Source: Gordonia sp. SL306 (GTDB taxonomy: Bacteria > Actinomycetota > Actinomycetes > Mycobacteriales > Mycobacteriaceae). Taken from it: a stretch of DNA of 64,000 bases. The stretch lies in NCBI RefSeq assembly GCF_026625785.1, contig NZ_CP113063.1, positions 1,178,001 through 1,242,000 on the forward strand. Direction: 5' to 3'. The translations under genes were made by a program, and so were the position numbers. The notes beneath the pieces are model-generated. The model was given only the letters and a program-made list of their open reading frames with translations, made no database searches and was not told the origin of the DNA. Shown here in pieces: positions 16,313-27,352 of the stretch (the stretch's first letter is position 1; each line of letters begins with the position of its first letter).

Positions 16313-16696
16313 GTGCCGAACAGGACCTCGACCAGCTCAGATGGTCCCGAGCGGCCGCTGTACGAGATCAAGGCAAACCTGTTCAAGGCACTCGCCCACC
16401 CCGCACGCATCCGAGTTCTCGAGGTACTGAGCGCGAACGGAGATCCGACGGCGGTGAGCGAGTTGCTCACGATCACCGAGATCGAGCCGACACGACTCTC
16501 ACAGCACCTTGCCGTGCTGAAGCGGCATCACGTGGTGGCGGCCGAACGGGTGGGCAACGCGGTGTTCTACGAACTCGCCCATCCCGAGATCGCCGAACTC
16601 CTGGTGATCGCCCGGACGTTTCTCGCGGCCACGCTGGGTGCACGCCGCGACCAGCTCGACGCCATCGCATCGTTGCCGCCGCTGACCAGGTCGTGA
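16313..16696 (+). CDS. ArsR family transcriptional regulator
   Basis: 127 residues. Winged helix at about 22-95: ANLFKALAHPARIRVLEVLS, then EPTRLSQHLAVLKRHHVVAAER as recognition helix. The Cys-containing metal motif of arsenic or cadmium sensors (ELCVCDL) is absent; the equivalent stretch reads ELLTITEI, so classical thiol sensing is unlikely. GTG at 16313 is chosen for AAGGAG eight bases upstream; the longer frame is rejected because it would begin inside the operator. Its target beyond itself is not evident: both neighbours lie in other orientations. Confidence 0.87.
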   Translation: MPNRTSTSSDGPERPLYEIKANLFKALAHPARIRVLEVLSANGDPTAVSELLTITEIEPTRLSQHLAVLKRHHVVAAERVGNAVFYELAHPEIAELLVIARTFLAATLGARRDQLDAIASLPPLTRS

Positions 16697-16711
16697 GTGG
16701 GCCCGGCGCGG

Positions 16712-17665
16712 TCACGCACCGGTGACTGGCGGGACATAGAGACACGGGATCGGCGCACGACGGCCCGGATCGAGTGCGTTCAGGACAAAACCGGCCGAGC
16801 GCCGATTCGCGATTATCGAGAGATGATCCGAATGATCGAGCGGACAGCCTTGCTGCACAACGATATTTGTGACTTGCGTCCCGGGCGGTCCCGCCAGGAG
16901 ACCATTGCTGTAGGGCGTCACGATCTCGTCGTCGCGAGTCGTGATGTTGGTGTAGCGAACTCCCGGTAGGTACGGGGTACCCCGGCGCACCGCGTGATTG
17001 AAGTCCGTGTCGGACGGAGGTGCCGAGCAGTCCGCGCAGTGCGGGGGCGTCAGCGGCGCGATACCCAGTCCCCGCTGCACGAGCGACACCATCTCGCTGC
17101 GGGCATCGTCTTCGTCGGGCCCTTGCCGCCAGTACGGGGCGAGCGACACATAGTTCGCGACCTTCCCACGCCCGCCCAGGTATTTCATCCAGTAGGTCGG
17201 GATCTCGGTGCCCAGCGAATGGCCGACGATGTCCACCTGCTCGGCGCCGGTGGCGGCCAGAACACGGTCGGCGAATGTCTTGATCTGCCAGGCGCCGTCC
17301 TGCTTCACCCCGAGCCCACCCAATGCCGAGGCGGGCCAGACCGTGGACAGCGCCCCGTAGGTCGGCGCGTAGACACAGTAGCCGGCGTTGGCCAGTACCG
17401 GCGCGAGCGTCGCCCAGTTCGTCTGTCGGCCACCACCGCTGCCGTGCACCAGGATCACTGGTCGCGGATGCGCGCGTGAGGGCCGGCATTGAAAATTGTT
17501 GGTACCCGGTAGCGATCCACCCGGGTTGCCGAGCTCGGCGGTGATTCCGGCGAGGAAGTCATAGGTCACCGGTAGCGGTTCGGGACGCGCTGCTGCCTGC
17601 CCCGGAGCCACCAGCCCGATGAGCGACAGCAGCCCGGCCACCGCCCACACCCACCGCCACTTCAT
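16712..17665 (-). CDS. Secreted alpha/beta-fold lipase or esterase
   Basis: 317 residues. Residues 1-26 form a signal peptide (WVWAVAGLLSLIGLVAPGQA). The oxyanion-loop motif VILVHGSGGG is at 70-79, the nucleophile Ser150 in DIVGHSLGTE; Asp and His candidates lie in TRDDEIVTPYS and LDHSDHLSI. This is the Lipase_2 type common in actinobacteria, acting on lipids or esters outside the membrane. Its ATG overlaps the DNA polymerase stop (ATGA), so the two are co-translated although functionally unrelated. Confidence 0.85.
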   Translation of the reverse strand: MKWRWVWAVAGLLSLIGLVAPGQAAARPEPLPVTYDFLAGITAELGNPGGSLPGTNNFQCRPSRAHPRPVILVHGSGGGRQTNWATLAPVLANAGYCVYAPTYGALSTVWPASALGGLGVKQDGAWQIKTFADRVLAATGAEQVDIVGHSLGTEIPTYWMKYLGGRGKVANYVSLAPYWRQGPDEDDARSEMVSLVQRGLGIAPLTPPHCADCSAPPSDTDFNHAVRRGTPYLPGVRYTNITTRDDEIVTPYSNGLLAGPPGTQVTNIVVQQGCPLDHSDHLSIIANRRSAGFVLNALDPGRRAPIPCLYVPPVTGA

Positions 17666-18792
17666 GATTCGTCCTCCGCCTCATCCGCTTCGTCGGTGAC
17701 CAGATCCAACCGCACGCCGAGGAGTCGGACGGGTCGATCCCGTTCGAAGTCGTCGAGCAGTGAGACCACGACGGGCTCGATGTCGTCGTACACGGTGGTC
17801 GGCCCGGCCAGCTTGCGAGACTTGGTGCGGGTGAAGAACGTCGACGTCCGCAGTGTCACCGCAACCCGGAACACCACCCGCTCCTCGGTCAGCACCTGGT
17901 CGAGCACGTCCCGGGCCAATACCTTTGCGGCTCCGCGCATCTCCTCATGATCGACCAGGTCGACGGGAAACGTCCGCGACTTCGAGTGCGAACGGGCCAG
18001 CCATGGCTCCTCGGTGATCGTCGAATCGCCGCCCCCGCGACACAGCACGTACAGCCAGTTGCCCTGATGGGGACCGAAGGTCTCGATCAGGTCCTTGCGA
18101 GACGTCGCGATCAGCTGGTTCACGGTGTCGACACCCTGTGCGGCGAGTTTCGCAGCGGTCTTCGGGCCGACACTCCACAGATCGCGACACGGTCCGTCGC
18201 CCATCAACTCCAGCCAGTTCCGGGAGTCGAGGAGGAACACCTTGTCGTCGGTGGACTTCTTGGCGAAGCCGGTGGCCATCTTCGCGCGCTGTTTGTTGTC
18301 GCTGATCCCGATCGAACACGCGAGGCCGTTCCCGGTCAGGACCGCCGCCCGGATCTCCTGGGCGATCTGGCGAACCCGCGCATCGTCGATCTCCGTCCCG
18401 GTGACGTCGACAGCCCCGTCAGCCGGGATCGGCTCGACGCCCACATAGGCCTCATCCCACCCCCACACCTCGACGGGATGTCCGAAACTCCGTAAGACCG
18501 ACATCACCTCGCCCGAGGCGACGTCATAGGCCGGGATGTCCAACGGCAGATAGACCGCGTCGGGCAGCTTTCGATGCGCGGCTCGCAGCGGCATCCCTGC
18601 TCGCACTCCCACATCGCGCGCCTCATAGGACGCGCAGGTCACCACTTTTCGCGCCTCGGTGGGATCGCCGTTGCCGCCGACGATCACCGCGACGTCGACG
18701 AGCTCTGGGCTCCGCAACCGCTCGACCGAGACCTGGAATTGGTCGAGGTCCACGTGGAGCAGCCAGCGGTACCGCCGCGGAGTGTCAGCCAC
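17662..18792 (-). CDS. dinB: DNA polymerase IV, DinB2 type
   Basis: 376 residues, Y-family translesion polymerase. HVDLDQFQVSVE holds the metal-binding Asp15 and steric-gate region; VVTCASYEARDVGVRAGMPL is the finger motif; WGWDEAYVGVEP holds the catalytic acidic pair; SIGISDNKQRAKMATG and WSVGPKTAAKLAAQGVDTV follow. The pattern resembles mycobacterial DinB2 rather than DinB1, and no C-terminal clamp-binding motif is visible. At the steric gate, where most family members have Phe or Tyr and mycobacterial DinB2 has Leu, this protein has Gln20. GTG at 18792 is chosen; the open frame continues 115 codons upstream without similarity to the family. Confidence 0.88.
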   Translation of the reverse strand: MADTPRRYRWLLHVDLDQFQVSVERLRSPELVDVAVIVGGNGDPTEARKVVTCASYEARDVGVRAGMPLRAAHRKLPDAVYLPLDIPAYDVASGEVMSVLRSFGHPVEVWGWDEAYVGVEPIPADGAVDVTGTEIDDARVRQIAQEIRAAVLTGNGLACSIGISDNKQRAKMATGFAKKSTDDKVFLLDSRNWLELMGDGPCRDLWSVGPKTAAKLAAQGVDTVNQLIATSRKDLIETFGPHQGNWLYVLCRGGGDSTITEEPWLARSHSKSRTFPVDLVDHEEMRGAAKVLARDVLDQVLTEERVVFRVAVTLRTSTFFTRTKSRKLAGPTTVYDDIEPVVVSLLDDFERDRPVRLLGVRLDLVTDEADEAEDES

Positions 18793-19164
18793 GATCTCAG
18801 AGTACGACGACCGGCGACGGCGGCCGACCGGCTGTGTTCTTTCGGGTCGGACCGGCCGTCGACGGCCGTACAGCCGACGGTCCGATCCGACCCGACCCCG
18901 CGACGACGCCCTCCCCTGCGTCGACGTCGACAGGCCTACGTGTGCGGTTCGCAACGAACCAGCAGCACACTGTTGTTCACGTTCGGAAGACGGTTGCAAG
19001 GTGACACCGGACAGTGTGACGCCTCCACAAAATCCCCCTGACGTGCTGAAATCGCAGCCCCCGACGGTTACCCCCGAGTAGGTTACCGTTGCGTAAGCTA
19101 CCGCATGGTAAGTGACCTGTCCAGTGGTCTGTGACACTTTTTCTTCCGGATGTGATCCACGCCG
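18793..19164. other. Gene-free stretch upstream of dinB
   Basis: 372 bases between the polymerase start and the stop of the unknown gene. It holds a minus-strand promoter with an overlapping palindrome at 19095-19123. The remainder is GC-rich with no convincing coding frame. No mycobacterial SOS box (TCGAAC-N4-GTTCGA) was found here. Confidence 0.6.
19095..19123 (-). promoter_or_regulatory. Candidate promoter with TACC-N4-GGTA palindrome
   Basis: On the minus strand TGGACA (19118-19123) and TAGCTT (19095-19100) are 17 bases apart. TACC-GCAT-GGTA (19099-19110) overlaps the -10 edge and spacer. A close relative of the whole element lies at 20147-20175. Confidence 0.5.
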
Positions 19165-19896
19165 TCACTGTCGCGGCGAGATCCGCAGCTCCTGGGAGTC
19201 GAGGCCGACGCCGCGGCACGCTTCGCGCAGCGCATCGGGGTTGTAGACGAGCAACGATGATGCCGAGGTGTCGCGCTTTCCGCCGCTGAACGGAACCGAC
19301 CATCGGACCGTGTCGGGGTCGGCGAAGAAGACGCTGGCCTTGCTGATGTAGATCGACAACAACTGGCGAGCGTTCGCGCTGAGGCCGGGTAGCGCCTCGC
19401 CCAGCACTCGTCGGAGAAGGGCCCGATCGTCGTGCAGGGGACGCGGTCGCAGGTGCAGCGCCCGTGACGCCGTCCGACAGTCGGTCGGGTCGGTCAGCGC
19501 ATGGACCGCGACGAAGGCGAACGCGATCCGGACAACGGCGACCCCGTCGGGATCTGCCGACCACCTGGGGTATGCGACGATCGACTGCACCGCACGAACG
19601 GGCAGGGCGGACGGGATATGCGCGAGATGCCGCGGACCGCAGCCGCTTTCATCGAGAGCCTCGACGACCATCTGCTTGAGGATGCCGACCCGTTGCCCGT
19701 GCTTGCGGAGCATGCCGGACAAGGCGATCGACGACTCGAAGCTCAAGGCAAACTGCTGGGGCGCATCGAGTACGGCGTCGAGTCCGGGTATGACGACCAA
19801 TTCCATGATCTCGATGGCCTCGAGTAATTCCAGGGGCCGTCGGAAGGAATCGTCGGCCAGACCGCGCATGCGGATGGTACTGAGTGTGTCGGGCAT
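19165..19896 (-). CDS. Hypothetical protein
   Basis: 243 residues, family not recognised. It appears soluble and largely helical; no signal peptide, nucleotide-binding loop or metal motif is visible. Distinctive stretches are LELLEAIEIMELVVIPGLDA near the N-terminus and RALHLRPRPLHDDRALLRRV in the middle. The start at MPDTLSTIR is supported by AAGGGGG just upstream; the frame extends 37 codons further without support. A promoter-like element lies about 250 bases upstream, and a similar one lies beyond its 3' end before dinB, suggesting shared control with the polymerase. Confidence 0.65.
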   Translation of the reverse strand: MPDTLSTIRMRGLADDSFRRPLELLEAIEIMELVVIPGLDAVLDAPQQFALSFESSIALSGMLRKHGQRVGILKQMVVEALDESGCGPRHLAHIPSALPVRAVQSIVAYPRWSADPDGVAVVRIAFAFVAVHALTDPTDCRTASRALHLRPRPLHDDRALLRRVLGEALPGLSANARQLLSIYISKASVFFADPDTVRWSVPFSGGKRDTSASSLLVYNPDALREACRGVGLDSQELRISPRQ

Positions 19897-20252
19897 GGGT
19901 CCCCCTTGCGTTGGTCCTGCGGAGTGTTGTCCTGCGGACGTCACGTCACGACCCCGCCCCGACACGTGACGCATGACGAACGAACCTGCCGGCTCGGCGA
20001 CCGGCACCGGATTGTGAGTGGTGATCGAAACCTCTTGCCGGAGATGACACCTCGGTCCGGTTGGCGACAGACGCCGCCTCCGGTCGAGATGAAAACCGAC
20101 CCCCCAGCGCCCCTTACTGCTCAGTAACTTGCGGACGCGTAACGCTACCGTAGGGTACGGAAGCCACTCTGTCCAGAGGCAAATCGGGCCACTACCTCGG
20201 ACTTCCGGTTATCGAACGTTCGGTCGCGGCGGCGCCCCGACCGTTGCCGAGG
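19897..20252. other. Gene-free stretch between davA and the unknown gene
   Basis: 356 bases. It contains the promoter-like element at 20147-20175, a short palindrome CGAACGTTCG near 20216 and no convincing coding frame. The davA stop is at its right end. Confidence 0.6.
20147..20175 (-). promoter_or_regulatory. Candidate promoter with TACC-N4-GGTA palindrome, second copy
   Basis: On the minus strand TGGACA (20170-20175) and TACGGT (20147-20152) are 17 bases apart; TACC-GTAG-GGTA (20146-20157) overlaps the -10. It resembles the element at 19095-19123, sharing CTGGACAG, the palindrome and the following TTACGC. It would drive the unknown gene at 19165-19896. Confidence 0.5.
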
Positions 20253-21065
20253 TCAATAGAGGTCCGGCCGCCGGTCTGCGAGGTAGGGGTAGCGCCGTCG
20301 TGACTCCACGAGGATCGAGCGATCGAGATCGGCGACGACGAGAGCTGGCCCGCGATCGGCGGCGGCGAGAACCTCCCCGGTCGGGGCGACGATCTCGCTA
20401 CGGCCGCCGTAGACCAGATCCCTTTCCCTGTCACAGTAATTCGCATATGCCACGAAGGTCTGGTTCTCCAGTGCCCGAGCGCGGAGGAGCACATCCTGGA
20501 CCGCGTCGTACTCGATCATGTTGGCGGTGGGCACGCACACGACGTCGGCACCGCGCACGGCCAGCGACCGGACCAGTTCCGGGAACTCGACCTCATAACA
20601 GGTCAGGAGACCCAGTCGCCAGCCACCCAGATCGGCGACCGGGGGCATGGTGCTACCGGGTGCGACCATCTCGCGGTCGAGATCGCCGAACAGATGGGTC
20701 TTGTGGTGCGTGGCCACTGGGGAACCGGTCCGGTCGACAAGCCGGATGGCGTTGTACACCAATCCATCCAGTCCCCGCTCGGCGCATCCGTACAAGATGC
20801 CGATGCCGTGACGTCGCGCCATCGACCTGACCTGCTCGGCGATCGGGCCGTCCGGCGGGTCTGCGACACGACCCGCCGCGTCGGCATCGAGGTGATATCC
20901 CGGGACGACCATCTCGGGCGTGATCAGAAGGTCCACCGATCGCCGAGCGGACTCGTCGAGCACGGTGTCGAGACGCGCAAGGTTTCCCGCGACATCGCCG
21001 GTTCGAGGTACGCACTGCCAGAGAGCCATCCGGAGGTCGTGTGCAGTGATCGTCAATGCCGTCAC
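20253..21065 (-). CDS. davA: 5-aminovaleramide amidohydrolase (nitrilase superfamily)
   Basis: 270 residues. The Glu-Lys-Cys triad is visible: Glu51 in LITPEMVVPGYH, Lys122 in HHKTHLFGDLD and Cys156 in GLLTCYEVEFPE. The pattern THLFGDLDREMVAPG...LTCYEVEFPELVR...VPTANM follows the Pseudomonas DavA protein closely from memory. It would hydrolyse 5-aminovaleramide to 5-aminovalerate and ammonia. The GTG start overlaps the stop of davB as GTGA, so both enzymes of this lysine route are coupled. Another carbon-nitrogen hydrolase activity is less likely given the partner. Confidence 0.83.
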   Translation of the reverse strand: MTALTITAHDLRMALWQCVPRTGDVAGNLARLDTVLDESARRSVDLLITPEMVVPGYHLDADAAGRVADPPDGPIAEQVRSMARRHGIGILYGCAERGLDGLVYNAIRLVDRTGSPVATHHKTHLFGDLDREMVAPGSTMPPVADLGGWRLGLLTCYEVEFPELVRSLAVRGADVVCVPTANMIEYDAVQDVLLRARALENQTFVAYANYCDRERDLVYGGRSEIVAPTGEVLAAADRGPALVVADLDRSILVESRRRYPYLADRRPDLY

Positions 21066-22765
21066 CCCCCGATGTCGATCGGACCGAGGTCGTCGTACCG
21101 GTCCCCGGGACCCGGATTGTCGGGGTGCGACGACCCGCCGAAGTGGTGGATCACACCCCACACGGCGTTGAGCGCGGTCTGCACGGCGCCCTCCACCCAG
21201 GCGGGCATGAACGACACGTCGTCGCCGGCGATGAAGATGCCGCGCTCGGCGGCCGGCAGTTGCTCCTGCCGGTGGAAGTGCCCGTACATGCGGGTGTTGT
21301 ATCGGTAGTGGCCGGGCAGTGCTCCCTTGAATGCGCCGAGGAAGTGCGGCTCGGCCTCCCAGGACACGGTCAGGGGACGACCCACGATGTGTTCGGCGAT
21401 GTCGACGTCGGGATAGATCTTGCGTAAAGCGTCGAGTGCCAACGAGACTCGCCGATCCACGGGATGGGGCAACACCTTGAGGGCGTCACTCATCCAGGTG
21501 TAACTGAGACAGATGACCCCTGGCCGGTCGGGCCCGTTGTCGAAGAGGTAGGTGCCGCGCGTCAACCGGTCGGTCAGTGTCATGCTCATCGTGTCGCGGC
21601 CAGTCGTCGGGTTGCGATCGGTCCAGAACGGCCGGTCGACCATGACGAACGTCTTCGACGACTGCATGTATCGCGTCCGATCCAGTGCCATCCACAGATC
21701 CTGACTGAAAAGGCTTTCATCGCACTCGATCTCGGTGGACAGCAGCCATGCCTGGCAGGTGGCGATCACCGCCGGGAACTCCCGCGAATCACCCCAGTGG
21801 TCGACGACCTCGATGCGATCGGGGCCGAGACGCCGGATCGCAGAGACCCCGGCCCGCGGGACGCCACTGTGCAACGACGAGAGACTGGTACCCACCGGCC
21901 AGTGCCGGATGTTGGCCGGGCTGTCGGACCACAGTCTGCGCGGCACCTGCTCGGCCCCGCCGACGATGAGGTGTTGGTTGGTGTCGCAGTTGGTGACCAC
22001 CACCCGAAGGATCTCCAACATCGAATTCGCGAAGTCGGAATCCCAACCGCCGGTGCCGAATCCGACCTGCCCGAAGAGCTCACGGTGACGGAAGGTCAGC
22101 GATCCGAACTCGTCGGAGGTGGCCAGGAAGTCGTAGAAGCTACGATCGTCCCAGTCGATGACGAGCCGGTTCCACAGCTCCTTGAGTCGTGGAACGTCAC
22201 GTTCCCGGATCGCGTCCTGCAGCGCGGAGAATCCGGCGACGCGTTCCAGCGCACTGTCCCAGGCATTCTCGATCTCGGTGTAGATCGGCGGCAGGTCGTC
22301 GAGGGTGCGGGCGTACAGCGTCTCACCACCGAGGTCGATCACCGTGCTGCCCGCGGCCTCGGTGAGCGGGTTGGGGAACGGCCGGCTGCGGAGACCGAAG
22401 GTGTCCACGTAGTGGAAGAACGTCGACGACGATGCCGGGAACCGCATGCCGCCGAGTTCGGCGACCTCGGGCTCACCCGGAACGAAGTGCTCCGATCGCA
22501 GGCGGCCGCCGATCCGCTCGGGTTCGTAGACCACCGGTCGCAGCCCGACCTTCATCAACTCGTAGGCGGCGACCATCCCGGCCATTCCCGCGCCGATGAT
22601 CGCGACCTCGGCACCAAGTGCGTCGGCCGGCACCGATCCGGTACCGGCAGGATGGGTGATCCAGTCGTCGTGGGCGAACGGGAAATCGGGACCGAAGATG
22701 GTCACGGGCCGGTCGGGCTGCACCGTCCCAGCGTATGGCCCGGATCCGATCGGCGCGCCACACAT
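21062..22765 (-). CDS. davB: L-lysine 2-monooxygenase (flavin amine oxidase family)
   Basis: 567 residues from the first ATG. The FAD-binding EVAIIGAGMAGMVAAYELM is at 53-71, followed by AELGGMRFPASSS, GQVGFGTGGWDSDFANSML and IFIAGDDVSFMPAWVEGAVQ near the C-terminus. These blocks match Pseudomonas DavB from memory, including ITIFGPDFPFA-like residues at the N-terminus. It would convert lysine to 5-aminovaleramide with loss of CO2. GTG at 22723 (VQPDRPVTIFG) is an equally possible start and closer to the known protein length. Related tryptophan or phenylalanine 2-monooxygenases are the alternatives. Confidence 0.83.
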   Translation of the reverse strand: MCGAPIGSGPYAGTVQPDRPVTIFGPDFPFAHDDWITHPAGTGSVPADALGAEVAIIGAGMAGMVAAYELMKVGLRPVVYEPERIGGRLRSEHFVPGEPEVAELGGMRFPASSSTFFHYVDTFGLRSRPFPNPLTEAAGSTVIDLGGETLYARTLDDLPPIYTEIENAWDSALERVAGFSALQDAIRERDVPRLKELWNRLVIDWDDRSFYDFLATSDEFGSLTFRHRELFGQVGFGTGGWDSDFANSMLEILRVVVTNCDTNQHLIVGGAEQVPRRLWSDSPANIRHWPVGTSLSSLHSGVPRAGVSAIRRLGPDRIEVVDHWGDSREFPAVIATCQAWLLSTEIECDESLFSQDLWMALDRTRYMQSSKTFVMVDRPFWTDRNPTTGRDTMSMTLTDRLTRGTYLFDNGPDRPGVICLSYTWMSDALKVLPHPVDRRVSLALDALRKIYPDVDIAEHIVGRPLTVSWEAEPHFLGAFKGALPGHYRYNTRMYGHFHRQEQLPAAERGIFIAGDDVSFMPAWVEGAVQTALNAVWGVIHHFGGSSHPDNPGPGDRYDDLGPIDIGG

Positions 22766-22894
22766 CGTCCGCTGGCGCGTCGGGACATCATTGACTCACT
22801 TCTCGAATGCGGACGCGGGCTGTCCGCTATTCGGAGGAGACTCGATGTGTATCGGAGCTCGACGTACACAATCACCGCAGAGAGAGAGAAGATC

Positions 22895-23260
22895 ATGGAC
22901 TGGACACTCGAGGTTGCGTTTCTGCCCGTCACCGACGTCGACCGGGCGAAAGACTTCTACACCCGGATCGGTTTCAATCCCGACCACGACCAGTCCCCGA
23001 CCGACGGCATCCGGTTCGTCCAGATGACGCCGCCCGGATCGAGCTGCTCGATCGCGTTCGGCAAGGGGATCGTCGACGGCGGTCCGCCGAATCCGGGAAC
23101 GCTCATGCTGTGCGTCTCCGACATCAACGTCGCACGCAAGCATCTCCTCGACGCCGGCGTCGAGGCCAGTGAGGTCGACGAGCAGGCGTGGGGGCACTTC
23201 GTGTACTTCGATGATCCGGACGGGAACCACTGGAACGTGCAGTATCTGCCGTACCGGTAA
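22895..23260 (+). CDS. VOC/glyoxalase superfamily protein
   Basis: 121 residues, one VOC fold. It starts WTLEVAFLPVTDVDRAKDFY and closes with HFVYFDDPDGNHWNVQYLP, the usual two ends of the family. Substrate unknown. ATG at 22895 follows the purine-rich AGAGAGAGAAG. It is divergent from davB and convergent with rpoC, with a strong hairpin eight bases after its stop. Confidence 0.85.
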   Translation: MDWTLEVAFLPVTDVDRAKDFYTRIGFNPDHDQSPTDGIRFVQMTPPGSSCSIAFGKGIVDGGPPNPGTLMLCVSDINVARKHLLDAGVEASEVDEQAWGHFVYFDDPDGNHWNVQYLPYR

Positions 23261-23268
23261 ACAGAAAC

Positions 23269-23293
23269 GGCCCCCACGCTGAGCGTGGGGGCC
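23269..23293. terminator. Strong GC hairpin serving rpoC and the VOC gene
   Basis: Perfect 11-bp stem GGCCCCCACGC / GCGTGGGGGCC with a three-base loop. On the minus strand it is followed by GTTTCTGTTT, so it is an intrinsic terminator for rpoC; on the plus strand it follows the VOC stop with little U-richness. Confidence 0.8.
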
Positions 23294-23308
23294 GATCTGT
23301 GAGATTTC

Positions 23309-23344
23309 GTAGCAATAACGCGCGGAAACGCGTGTTATTGCTAC
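23309..23344. repeat. Inverted repeat just downstream of rpoC
   Basis: Perfect 11-bp arms GTAGCAATAAC / GTTATTGCTAC enclose 14 bases that can pair further (GCG/CGC). It lies ten bases after the rpoC stop, before the terminator hairpin, with no U tract of its own. It may protect the mRNA 3' end. Confidence 0.6.
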
Positions 23345-23353
23345 GGATTCGGG

Positions 23354-27310
<3,957 letters not shown>

Positions 27311-27352
27311 TTGTTACCTTTCGAGAGCTCTAATGTCGTATGTCGGTGAGGG

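Noticed and set aside
18793-19137. Upstream extension of the dinB frame (115 codons)
   Set aside because: No similarity to polymerase N-termini, and it spans the candidate promoter element; GTG at 18792 gives the family's usual start.
20216-20225. CGAACGTTCG as a LexA (SOS) box
   Set aside because: The mycobacterial SOS box needs TCGAAC-N4-GTTCGA; the four-base spacer is missing and the place is far from dinB.
22845-23027. Possible short ORF with a GGAGGAG site before the VOC gene
   Set aside because: It runs through the VOC coding region in another frame and encodes Arg/Ser/Pro-rich shadow sequence.
21464-23260. Long plus-strand frame opposite davB that continues into the VOC gene
   Set aside because: Only its last 121 codons, after the ribosome site at about 22885, match a family; the rest is antisense to davB.
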